Assembly: GCF_010389155.1 (NCBI RefSeq)
Contig: NC_057763.1
Coordinates: 10,416,649-10,480,648, forward strand
Direction of reading: 5' to 3'
Origin: Erigeron canadensis
Lineage: Eukaryota; Streptophyta; Magnoliopsida; Asterales; Asteraceae
Length of the DNA stretch: 64,000 nt
Below are positions 22,985 to 34,440 of this stretch, one piece after another (position 1 is the first letter of the stretch; each line of letters opens with the position of its first letter). The notes under the pieces are model-generated. The model was not told the DNA's origin and made no database searches. It worked only from the letters and a program-made list of their open reading frames with translations. Position numbers and translations under genes: made by a program.

Positions 22985-24058
22985 AAGACTACTTCTTTGC
23001 AGTCCTCAAACCAGTAGGTGCTTCAGTAGCTTTCCTTTTCAGTGGAGAGTGATCCTTCTTCCCAAACAATCTTTCTTGCATCTCAACTTTGGCCTTCATC
23101 TTTTGTTGTATTCTTGACATCCAAGCACCATTTAAGTGAGATTTAGGCTTCGCCTTTAGAATTGGGATCATCTCTCTGTGTTCTGATATGCAAAACTCAG
23201 GAACTGAAACCTGATTGTACTCTTCAGCTGCTCTCCCTTCTCTTTTTATCACCAAGTCAAACAATTTCAATCCATCCTCCTTAAGGATCAGAGTGACATC
23301 TTCAGACATTGGTTTGAATGTGGAGAGATCAGCATCACGATTGTTTTTCCTTGATGATCTTGGTCCAGTCACTTTGGCTTTTGATGATGGTGGTGGTAGC
23401 CTGGTTAGTTATTTCTCAACCTTCTGAACAGCCAGAATCTCCTTCTTATTTTTTTCCATTTTCTTTTCTCTATTTTTCTTCAAGTCCTTAGTGCACATCT
23501 TGAAGGTGAGACTTTCTAACTTCTGTTCCAAAGGCGAGTACTTATTTCCATATTCATAATCAACCATATCAGTTTTGGCCTTCTGCACTCTTGGGTCTTG
23601 TTTAATTTTCAAGTATCGTTCCAATGATAGACCAAGAGTTGCAGCATCAATGTGATCAAGGGTTCTCATCGAAAGATGTCGTGCCCTTTCTCTTTCCTTG
23701 TTTTCCCTTCAGGCTATGAACAGATTTGAAACCCTTTTCTGAAGTTCAAGGAGTTTCCTTTCATTAGCCTTCATGTCCTTCAGAGCTTCCCAACTCTGTT
23801 GTTCGAGGCAATCTGAAATGCCTTTGGCCATTGTAGAGAACTGAGCCCTTAATCTGAAGGACGAGTTAAGGTTCAGTGCCTCTTGATCTTTGAGATCCTT
23901 CGGCATCTTTCTATCTTCATCAGTGAATGAGGAGGAAATAGGAGCAACAACTTTCTCTTTCATGAAAATTGTCAAGATTTCATCTAACTGTTTGGATTGG
24001 TGCTGAACAGACTGTTCTAGACTGGACACAGAGGTTTTGACTTCATTTATCGCCTTGC
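22985..24058 (-). pseudogene. Copia A third ORF (env-like), C-terminal half
   Basis: This protein follows pol in Copia A. It starts inside the reading frame because Copia B is inserted at 24058; the upstream half is missing. Successive segments are 24058-23709 (coiled-coil-like: VSSLEQSVQHQSKQLDEIL, then SWEALKDMKANERKLLELQ), 23669-23409 (Lys-rich, KKNREKKMEKNKKE) and about 23405-22985 (FKPMSEDVTLILKEDGLKLF, ending TGLRTAKK). They are separated by a stop or a short frame break. Position and coiled coil fit the env-like ORFs of Sire elements, whose function is unknown. No transmembrane segment or signal peptide is visible in this half. Confidence 0.7.
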
Positions 24059-24742
24059 TGTAAGGTACCATATTGTTGCGTGGATCGTAACAAGATGTGA
24101 TTAATTATGTCAAGAGTGCGGAATCCTCTTGAGATAACTAGATTGCTATTGCCTTTCGTCGATTAATGAGCAATTAACCAACCCAAGGAGATGCACAAGG
24201 CTTGTGGTTCGTGTAGGAGATCACACGAAGGAACAATTAACCTTAATTCGTAGATTTACCAAACGATTAACCAAGATTCAAAACAATTAACCTAATTCCG
24301 TAGATTAGGTCTTGTATTTATACTAGAAGATTATTGGGTTGTGTGGGCTTCGGCCTTAATTACGTATTAGGCCCGAAATAAGCATCAATCGATCTCCCTC
24401 GTGCTGAAGTCAGCACGAGGTCAGTCCTTCATGCTGATGACGTCAGCACGAGGTTTGACCCCTTGGTGCTTTGTTTGGCTTCGTTTAGCTCGTACATAAC
24501 ATTCAATCACTGTTTAAGTGTTCTACGACACTTATAAACCTTGATTCTATGCTCTTGTACCTACAAAACAATATATAACACACAAACACAATATAAAACA
24601 CAAACAGATATAATATTGAAGTTCAACTGTAATCATTAAATATCAACACAAGTTCTTATTTAAATGATTACAAACATAGTTTCTAAAACATAAACGATAA
24701 TCAAATCTATGTTGTGATTGTCACAACGAATCTGCATCTACA
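24059..24742 (-). repeat. 3' LTR of Copia B
   Basis: 684 bp. In plus-strand reading it goes from TGTAAGGTACC to AATCTGCATCTACA. The first part matches 37800-38208. For minus-strand transcription a TATAAATA box lies at 24323-24316. About 75-120 bp upstream of it are the palindromes CTCGTGCTGA/TCAGCACGAG (24398-24420) and GATGACGTCAGC (24436-24447). Confidence 0.93.
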
Positions 24743-24757
24743 GACCCCCCCTTGACG
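24743..24757 (-). other. Polypurine tract of Copia B
   Basis: The minus strand reads CGTCAAGGGGGGGTC immediately before the LTR start TGTAGATGCAG. Confidence 0.88.
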
Positions 24758-24802
24758 ATTGCAACTAGATTTCTTTAAAGTCTTCGAACTTTAACTTCAA
24801 AG

Positions 24803-27800
24803 CTATCCATTAAACAAAAGTCTTGTGCTATTCGCATGAATTCTCTCTTGCAAACAATGTGCGAGAATGTTGCGATAGCGCCTTTCTTCAACTCTCCAAA
24901 AGTCCACTGCTGAACAAGGTGTATCCAAAAGTCTTCTCTGATCACCTCTTGACAAGTTGACAACCTGCATTGGATCATACATGCGTAGCAACATTTGTTC
25001 ATGTGAATCATCAACAAATTTCCGTGCTTCGCCTGACTTGATATCTATTTGCCAAAATGTCATTGCCGTCAGCATATCTTGATCCCATCTGATAGCGGGA
25101 ACCTTCTTAACACATTTAATCCGTCTCTGGACAAACCGAAATGTACCATCTGGTTTCTTAATCTTCTTCTTCGGTGTAGGTTTAATCAACCTATCTCCAG
25201 GCTTCAAACCTCTATCACTGAAATTCCAAATTCTTTCACTTCGGAATCTATTCCAATAGAAATCTGCAAGTCCATTTTGTTGAAGATTAACAAACCATCT
25301 TCTTCCCAAATCTAACATATCGGAATCAATAAGAGAGTGGAAATGTCTTTGACTCATTGACATATACTGGCATCCTTTTTTTCTCTTGATAACAAATAAC
25401 TCGATTCTTTGATCATAATACCAACTTTGTATCACTGAGAAATATTTAGGTGCATCCTTGTCTGAGACAAACTCCCAAAACATCGATAGCTTATATGTAT
25501 CACGTATTACCAGTATGTCCTCTATAACCTGGAATCAGTCTATTAATAATAAACTCAGGATCTTGCTGCACCGGAGGTATATTAAATCTTCCAAGATCAA
25601 CCTCTTGCGTAGCATCTATATTCTAGAATAGATCAAATACATTATCATGTCCTTCATCTACTATATTTGCATATACAGCAAACCTCAAACTTGTTGCATT
25701 CTTGGGTTCATCTGGACTTTCTCTGATTGGATTAAGATTGAGATGTTCTACTTCAGCTATTGGTTCAACTTGAATGAATTCATCTTCATTAAAGACACGA
25801 TCAAAGTCATAAGGTATATCAAGCAACCTTTTTCTATCAGCTTCTGAACTAATGAACTCTCTTTCTTCCATATCTTCATCATTGATACTTTTTAAGTCTT
25901 TTTCAGCATCAAGATCGTCCAATGCACCTATCCTTTGAAGCTTATCTGCAATTCAAACAATTTACATATACAAAGATAAAGAACATAAATCATAAGTCAA
26001 GACATAATAGTATAAATACATAAAAGAAATTAAAATAAATAATACTATATCATAAATATAATGCAATAATTACATTAATATTTATCTTATAATCTTTATC
26101 TATTTTAACTAGCAACAATAATATTATATCATAAATATAATGTAACAAATACATTCATATTTATCTTATAATTATTACAAAAACAAAAATCATTAGCACT
26201 AAGGTTCATAATCCGAATCTGAATTCGAATCTGACTCTGACTTTGAAGATGTATGAGTTAACCCTGACTGTTCTTTCATTTGATCCCTAAGTGATCCTGG
26301 ATCATAATAGTCATCATAATCCATAATCTCTGCTCTAGCTCTCATATGAGCTTGTGGATCATAACCCAATCTCTTTTCTAGTCTATGCACAATTAAGGGG
26401 TGCAAATCTGACTCTATAGAAGCATTGGTAGTAGAATCAGTCTTAGTTGACTCACTATCCTGAGTAGATTTTCCTTTGCTAAGATTTTCTTTTTCAATAT
26501 GATTATGAGGATCATTCATTATCTTTTCTCGATTCTCCCTTTCTATTCTATTAGAATTAGAATCGGAGTTACCTGAATTGGAATCTTCCTCATCATCATT
26601 GTTAGGATCATCAGGATCTGCATCTGGAGCAGCCATCACAACTTTACCTTTATCTTGAGTCCTAGAAGTACTAGCACCAGCTGTACCAGCAATCTCCGAT
26701 TCAGTTTGTCTTGGCGACTCCGCCTGAATTTCTGCAGTCTCTGTATCCATAGCATCATCAGCAGCATCTTGATCTTGACCTCTATTCTCTGGCTCACCAT
26801 CTGTTTGTCGTTGATTTGGATCTTGAGCTTGATCTTGATCTTGATCTTCATGATCATCATCTCTTGTCTTTTTAGCAAGCTCGTCATCCTTACAACCACT
26901 TTTATCTCCCCCTTGAGCTAAGAATTGGTCAAGTCTAGAACCAAGAGACTAAACAAGAGCTGTCATCAAGTCCATCTCTTCTTGATGCTTGTCAGCTTGG
27001 AGCTGTAGCTTATTCTCCAAAGCTTGAACCCTCATCTCGAGCATTTTCTTCTCAAAAAATAAATGACTCAACTGCACTTGAACAGGTACAGGTGGACGTG
27101 AAGTAGAAGCAACATCAGATGTAGAAGCATGGGGTGGCATCGTAGTTTCAAATGAAGGCATACGAGCACTAAAAGTTCTTGTGGGAGGCATCTGAGGGCG
27201 TTGCAAAAGAGCCAACAGATGTCCCATTATGGTAGAAACAGGAACTGTCGCCTGAATAGGAGCAGACGAAGGCCTAGCAGCAACTGTCGGCTCTGGCTCT
27301 TGACGAACTATAGACTCCAGAGCAGTAGGAATCATAACAGTTGTAGCCTCAGTGACAACTTGTGCACGAGAACCAATTCCTCTTATAATAAACTTTGGTC
27401 TTGACCTTCTCTCCCCAATAACAATACCAGCAGAAGTAGTAGACACAGAAACAGGAACATCAACAACTGAAGCTCTTAAAGCAGCAATTGATGGAGTAGC
27501 TTGAGATCTCTCCATAACGGCTTGATATGCATCAAATTCTCTATCAACTTCAGCTTGAGATCGCTGAGAAGTTGGAAATCTTTCCACAGCGTCAACACCT
27601 TTTCCTTGTCTTCTTTTTCGCTTCAGCAATCTCTCTGCCTCTCCTTCATCATTTTCCGAATCATCACCAGCATTAACAGTAACTAGTAATTTAGATTGTC
27701 CAACATCATCACCAACTGGAGCAGAGGTAGAAGTAGAAACTCCAGAAGTTGGTAGAACAAGATTTGCAGGATCATCAATATCCTCCATAAGAGCATCCAT

Positions 27801-28259
27801 ATTTGAATCATGCTCCAGATTTCCAGCATATAAAGGAACATCATTGAGTCCCTCAAAAGCTCGCTCTTCCTGAGGATTATCTTGAGCCTGATTATCACCA
27901 GCAGCAGCAGCAGCAACGGGTTCTTCATCTTCCCAACCTTGTCTAGGAGCAACATAGTCAGGATTTATGAGATGTCCGAACAATGATGGATTGGCAACAT
28001 TATCAGGAACACCATGACCTGCAAAGCGTTTCATACTCTCAACAAACACCTTGTGAGTCAGAAGACCCAAATTGAAAGTAGGTCCATCAAAAGGCAAATC
28101 TGCTATTCTGTGTCGAATGATTATCATCACAAATCTTGGAAACAAAAAGAATTTTTCTAAGTCACACGATATGCTTCGTGGTGACGTCAGCACGAGGCAA
28201 AGCGTCTTCGTGATGATGTCATCACGAACCTTCATGCAAATCCAGAATACGAAGAACAA
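24803..28259 (-). pseudogene. Copia B env-like ORF
   Basis: A long protein after pol. 28259-26949 holds a globular region (FFLFPRFVMIIIRHRIADLP, then GLLTHKVFVESMKR), an acidic/Ala-rich linker, a basic patch (RLLKRKRRQGK) and a coiled coil (KKMLEMRVQALENKLQLQ). After one stop the same frame runs on through a Gln/Asp/Ser-rich part to 26199. An AT-rich interruption follows (26198-25923), then 25922-25623, and, after a stop and a frameshift, 25483-24803 (WYYDQRIELFVIKRKKGCQY). The last segment resembles the C-terminal region of ORF2 in element C (RVLELFVPLMSHNM, VRRADGCMYMVQEE), so both belong to one env-like family. Compared with C, about 200 N-terminal residues are missing. Function unknown. 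Confidence 0.75.
25923..26198 (-). other. AT-rich interruption of the B env-like ORF, intron-like
   Basis: About 276 bp of AT-rich DNA separate two same-frame coding segments. It contains two copies of a roughly 75-bp unit (TCATAAATATAATG near 26055 and 26132). At its downstream side the minus strand reads TTTGAATTGCAG before ATAAGCTTC, a good 3' splice-site shape. No convincing GT donor is seen at the other end, so an unspliced insertion or decay is equally possible. Confidence 0.4.
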
Positions 28260-28260
28260 A
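28140..28260. repeat. TGACGTCA-type palindromes at start of B env-like ORF
   Basis: CTTCGTGGTGACGTCAGCACGAGG and CTTCGTGATGATGTCATCACGAA-type motifs lie at about 28166-28230. They are the same motif family as in the B LTR, the B leader and the solo LTR at 47943. The open frame reads through them, which may be accidental. Confidence 0.7.
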
Positions 28261-28461
28261 ACATCTCCATATGATAAAATAATCGATCAAATTCAATCTT
28301 TTATATCATCTTGGACATGTTTTGATTCGTAGTATGCCCACAAACAATGTATCGAAACGAATTAGATGAACACGAAGTGGTTCGTGTTCTTCCTGTGAAT
28401 AGTGACCAAAACACAAATTTTTTCAATAAATCTTGATTTGACACTTGTTTACTTAAATTAT

Positions 28462-29066
28462 TGTTAGATCTAACATGTATAAACATCAATTAATTAAGTC
28501 CATAACATCAAAAATTGAAGATCTAATTATTGGTTCGTCCGAGTTACTGTTCACGCGAAGAAGATTCAAAATATTGGGCATTATAATGACTTGTAATCGT
28601 TAATTTTCATAGTCAAAACATCAATAATCTATCCTAGATTGGAAATATACCAACAAATCTGGATTAGAAACACGAAAAGTAGATGAAATCGATCGAAAAG
28701 GGAACGGATGAATAGTGTACACGAGGAAGACGAAGTTCGTGTGGTTATTTAGGGTTAATTTTCGATTAAAGATAATTAATGAAAGGTTAAAACCAATATT
28801 TATATTCGGAGCTTCGTGGGCCGGGCCGAACACTTAGTTCGTGGCTTCGTGATGACGTCAGCGCAAGGCATGCTGATGTTAGCACGAACGAAGTCGAATT
28901 TTCAGTTTTTAAATTTTCCAGAAAACTTATTAAGGAAAACTACAAAAATTCCAGAAACATAAACCTGTAGATACTCGTTACAAAAAACCTGTATCTACTC
29001 GAATATGCAATCATAGATCATCCGTACTAACTTGTCATCACAATAATGTATCAAATAAATCTTACA
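28462..29066 (-). promoter_or_regulatory. LTR-like promoter upstream of the B env-like ORF (candidate solo LTR)
   Basis: On the minus strand the palindrome TGACGTCA (within 28846-28868) lies about 40-60 bp upstream of GAATATAAATATTGG (28809-28795), which points transcription towards the env-like ORF. The B LTR and the solo LTR at 47943 have the same layout. Possible termini are TGTTAGATCTAACA at 28462 and CTTACA at 29066, with TTAT on both sides. That would make this a 605-bp solo LTR, but a 4-bp duplication is weak. Either way, promoter-like sequence sits before the third ORF. Confidence 0.45.
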
Positions 29067-30870
29067 TTATTATCTTGACATAAAATCGATCATTTCTTCA
29101 TTGATGTTTAGCTTTAAACAAATGCAAACTTACATCAAAACATATTTAATGTATAATGCATTACAAATACATCAAAATATCATATCAACAACCTATCACA
29201 TTACATCTTAGGTTGTGATCTTAATAATACTATTATAACCTATCACACGAAGTCTTAGGTTAATAAATACAAAGCAATCCATCCTTGTAGCACAGTTCTT
29301 GTAATTTCTGAGCACCTTTTATTGTCAATCGCAATGCAATTCTAAAAGTAAGCGAAAACAATTTTGCCTTCAATCACAATCTGAAATTTTTTTTATGCCA
29401 ATTTCATGTAAAATGAGTTTATTATTTGTAACCTGCACACTTAACAAACTTCATCAATGCATCAAAAACAATAAAAATAGCATAAATATGCAAAACAACC
29501 AAAATCTTAACCTAGCAATCTTTACAAGATTTAAGGCAAGTCCAATCTTTGTCAAGCATACTTATCAACCAAAAACAATTGAAATTTCAAAAATTTACTT
29601 GAAACACATTCAAAAATATTTTGACTTTTCAATTTTTAAAATCATTTCATTTTCTAAATTAAACAACTTATGTCCATATATATATTAGAAAATCCATCTT
29701 TTAAAACATACTTACCATAAGCAACAAGACTCATATAATTCACTAAGAATCATATAACTTTCTACAGAATCATTAGATGCTTATCAAATCTAACGTGCAA
29801 TAAAAACTAGTTTGACACACAAACTGACACTTATTAGTACAAAAATAAAAATAAAAATAAAAACAAAAATAACTAAAATAAAAACTAAACTACTTTATTT
29901 ATTTACAAGAAATTCTAAGTTTTTGCAGATTAGATTAGATTAGCATTTACATAAGTCTGCAAGTGAGAAATAATTCTCTTATTATTAGTTATGAACAGTG
30001 ACTCAACCACGATTACCGGTATAGTTGTCCTCTTAAACACTCGGTACTTCCAGTTTCCTTTGAGTTATGACACTTTCGACATACCCTGGCCAAGGATAGT
30101 CACCATGTAACCCGAGTAGCCTAATATGCCATTGAATAGTTTGCGAACTTATGTGACCCACATTCAGATATACTTCCGTAATCGATACAAGCACTAAGAT
30201 AACAAATACTCAATATATATTCAAAAAAATCCTTAAACAAATCATGAGACACTTTTTAAATAACAAAATTTAATTACTTTATGATTTAACTTATTTGCTT
30301 TTGCATTTCAATATTTATAAGGAACCCGTGATTTTCTATGAGACACATGTAGCGAACTTTCTAACAACCTATCCCAAGTTGGAAGCTTTAGGTAGGCTAG
30401 GTATACAAAGACACCCCGAGGACATACTTGTCCGAATCTCAAAGACTACATTAGCCCCTTAATTTACCTTCATTACATTTGCATAAACAATATCACATTT
30501 AACTTTCATGCTCATGAGTTGTAGATGTTTTTCCCTATATTTTGAACAAATCCTATAGTAATGCTAGATCTTTCACAAAATTTAAGGACTAGATCAATTC
30601 ATTACTGAAAAGCAAGCATTCTCAGCCATATATCTGAATATGTTTCCCACAAGAACATTGTATAAATTAAGTTCAGATTAAGGAAACCTCGCCACTTTGT
30701 GTCTACCAATATATCCCAAATTGTAATCACTGAACTAAGCAGTTATATTACAATTAATCAGACTTAAAAGCTAAGTATCCTCACTTCTAACCATCTGACA
30801 ACATTAACTTAAATCTCTTCATATTTTTGTCATTTTCAAATTTTCCATATTTTTATGGTTTTTATGACAC
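29067..30870. other. Non-coding stretch between B pol and env-like region
   Basis: About 1.8 kb of AT-rich sequence without recognisable coding. An (AAAAT)n-like run lies near 29840-29880. This space lies between the pol stop and the third-ORF leader and parallels the 2.2-kb gap between the two ORFs of element C. Confidence 0.55.
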
Positions 30871-33800
30871 TAAGAACTCTTCATATCGAGCCTTATCAAA
30901 TGCTTTGGTATACAGATCAGCTAAATTATCATCAGTTATAACCTTTTCCAAATGAATTAACTTTTTTTGGGCACAATCACGCAAAAAATGATGTCTAATA
31001 TCAATATGCTTGGTGACCTTATGCATGACAGGATTATTTGTAATGTCTATATAGCTGACTTATTGTCTATTCTAATAGGAGTATCAAGAAAATCCATACT
31101 GTAGTCACGAAGTTGTTGCTGAATCCATAATACTTGGGAACAACAGCTACCAGCAGCCATATACTCTGCCTCACATGAAGACTGAGCAACACATGTCTGC
31201 TTCTAACACTACCACGATACTAATCTTCCTCCTAACAACTGACAACCTCCACTCGTAGACTTTCTGTCATTGTTACAAGCGCCAAAGTCCGAATCAGTAT
31301 ATGCAACAAAATGAAACGTTCCTCAAGCCCTTGGTTTCCCTTAAGATAACGTAGAATACGTTTTGCTGCAACCAAATGTGACTCTTTCAGACTAGCTTGA
31401 AATCTAGCGCAAAGACAAACAACGAACATAATATCCGGACACGAAGCAGTCAGATACATCAATGAGCCAATAGTAGCACGATAATAAGTTGCATCCACAA
31501 GTTGATCTTTCGGATCAAGAACTCCTAAACCATGATTTTGCTTAATAGAAGTACCATATGTCTTGGACTCTAACATTTGAAAACTCTCCAAGATGTCATC
31601 GACATACTTAGACTAGTGAATAAAGAATCCATCTTTCCTTTGATCGACTTGCAGTCCGAGGAAAAATTGAAGTTCCCCCATAGCACTCATTTTAAATTCA
31701 TTTTTCTTGCTCATTTCAAACTCTTTGCACATCTTTATATTAGATGAACCAAAAATGATATCATCCATGTAAACTTGTACAATTAGATAATCTCGCTTCT
31801 TCCACTTGATAAACAATGTGCTGTCTATCGATACTCTTATAAATCCATTTGTCAACAAATGTGTCGACAACTTTTCATACCACACTCTGGGTGCTTGATG
31901 CAATCCATAAAGAGCCTTATCCAGTCGATATGCTCTTCTTGGATAATTCGGATCTTCAAACCCCGGTGGTTGGTGAACATACACTTCTTATTTGACTTCA
32001 CCGTATAAGAAGGCACTCTTAACGTCTAACTGATACACCTTTATACCTTTGAAACTTGCATAGGCTAAAAATAACCTTATAGCTTTAATCCTAGCAACTG
32101 GCGCAAAAGTTTCGTTATAGTCATATCCTTCTTGTTGTGCAAACCCCTGAACAACCAAACGTGCTTTATTTCTAGTAACGATCCCTTTGTCATCTCGTTT
32201 GCATTTATATACCCAACAAGTTCCAATCCGTTCTTTACCTCTAGGAACATCTACTAACTCCCAAACTCCAAGTTTTTCAAATTGAGCTAATTCTTCTTGC
32301 ATAGCCTCAACCCAACATGGATCTTGAAGTGCTGTCTTAACATTTTTAGGTTCTACTTGTAAAATGAAACCAGAATATAAACACTCAGTTATCAATCCAG
32401 TGTCTTTCAGTTCACAAAACAAATTAGTCAGGTCCTTATTCAACTAATTTATAGTTCAAACAGGTTCTGTAGCATTACCAAGAATATTTTCAACTGGATG
32501 ATCCTTATTAACTCGATATTGAGGAACCTAATCAACATTCAGACTTTCTCCTAAATTTGTTTTAATCTGAAACTCAGGAGAGCTAAAATCATCTTTCGAT
32601 TCTTCAGAAATAAGATTATCATCAGGCAGTGAAACCTTTGATGGAGTAAGTGGTGTAATGTTCTCGGGTTCACTATTATCTGAATCTGGTGTCTTATTCT
32701 TGTCCTTACCACTTTCATCAACATCAGTAGTAGACTGAACTTTTGTTGGAGTAGTATCGACATTTCGAGTAGGCGGAGATGTAGAAGTATTATCCATGTG
32801 ATCTCTTAAAATAATCACATCATCAACTGTCTCAGGATCTGAATAAGAATCAGGACCATGTAGTGAACTAAACACACTATCGTAATCGAAGTTTTTGCCA
32901 CTTCCAGAATGAATAGCGGGCTTATGACTGACAATCTTGACATTTGTTCCCAAATCAACTTTGCCGGTTTGTTTATTGTAAACCCGTCGAATTGATGTTC
33001 CCAATTTATAACCCATGAAAAATCCCTCTTCAACCTTTGGATCGAACTTTGACCGAGGTAGATACTTCAAGAAAGTACACGGTTCACCAAATGGTTCAAC
33101 ATTCTGTAAATTCGGTTTCTTCTTATGTAGAAGCTCATAACACGTCTTATAATGACGCTTAATTACAGTAACCCTATTTAAAATATGACAAGCTGTATTC
33201 ACAGCCTCCGCCCAAAACATAGTAGGAAGCCCTGAATCTGCAAGCATAGTTCTGGCTGTCTCGATTAGAGTCCTATTCTTTCTTTCAGCAACTCCATTCT
33301 GTTGTGGTTCATACGGAGAACTGTATTGATGTTGGATTCCCTTTGACAAACAAAAGACATCCATCACATTATTCTTGAATTCAGTTCCGTTGTCACTCCT
33401 GATTCTCTTAACATTAACTCCATAAATGTTTTCAGTTTCGACAAAGAAATTTATCAAAATCTGCGGAGTTTCATCTTTCGATTTAAGAAAGAATACCCAT
33501 GAGAATCTCGAGTAATCATCAATAACCACCAAACAGTAATACATCCCACCGATACTTCTTACATTCAATGGACCAAATAAATGCATGTGAAGTAACTCAA
33601 AAGGATTGGCAATAGAATTTTCTTGTTTCGGTTTATGTGAAGACTTTTGCTGTTTACCTTTCAAACAAGGTACACATTTGTCTTCCATTCCAAACCGTTT
33701 CATGGGAACGCCGTCAACCAAACCATGTTTGACAATGTCATTCATCTTTCGAAAATTGATATGTCCCATTCTTCTATGCCATAGTAAAGATTCAGATTCG

Positions 33801-34440
33801 TTTGCTTTCAATAACAAGCAAACAGACTCCTTTGGATCATCAACACCTAACACAAGGCCATAGATGTCTCGCTTCCTAGGAGCTTTCAGCAGGATCCAGT
33901 CTTCAGGAATAACATATCCTGGTTTCAATATAAGTGCTTCTTTCTCAATAAAATGGACATTGTTTCCCTTGTCACAAATCTGAGAAACACTTAATAAATT
34001 ATGTGCTAACTGTTCCACATAATTGACTTTCTCCAACGTAATCTTCCCATTGACAACATCACCTTGGCCCGAGATGTTGCCGCCCTTGGGACCTGCGAAA
34101 CTAACATACGAACCATTTAAATCTTCATAAAGACTGATAGGCTTCCTTGGTTCTCCCTGCACATCAGACAATAAGATGGTCAGTTTCTGAAGGGAACCCA
34201 AACCTTTTGAGGTTTAGGTTTTCCGAATTCATCTCTAATGATCAATTTGGTCCAATATCCATCGCTATGTAAAGGAGCCTTGGATGAAGATGGTGTCATT
34301 GACTGTTTCTTAGGTGAAGTGAAACGAGTCTTAGGAGGTGAATTCCTTGGAGAGTGAGTACCAAATCTAGGTTGACTCCCTAATCGATCATAGAATTTAG
34401 ACGAACTATTAATTCTAGAGGGAGGAGATCAATTTTGTTG
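30870..34440 (-). pseudogene. Copia B pol: protease remnant, integrase, RT, RNase H
   Basis: The segment 34201-32528 contains the end of protease, the zinc region (LWHRRMGHINFRKMNDIVKHG, then CVPCLKGKQQ) and the integrase core with all three acidic positions in context (VVIDDYSRFSWVFFL; IRSDNGTEFKN; PQQNGVAERKNRT). RT runs 32443-31613, with LDVKSAFLYGEV and the catalytic VYMDDIIFG intact. RNase H continues to about 30870 (DNLADLYTKAFDKARYEE). Breaks: stops around 32525-32450, 31985 and 31610, plus shifts in RNase H. The protease D-S-G motif is absent: the sequence passes from KPQKVWVP directly into SLQKLTILLSDVQG. The mainly open frame suggests moderate age. Confidence 0.9.

Noticed and set aside
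26636..27955. Minus-strand ORFs at 26636-26899 and 27683-27955
   Set aside because: Out-of-frame shadows of the B env-like ORF; the Leu/Ile-rich peptides result from its Gln/Asp and Ala/Asp codons.
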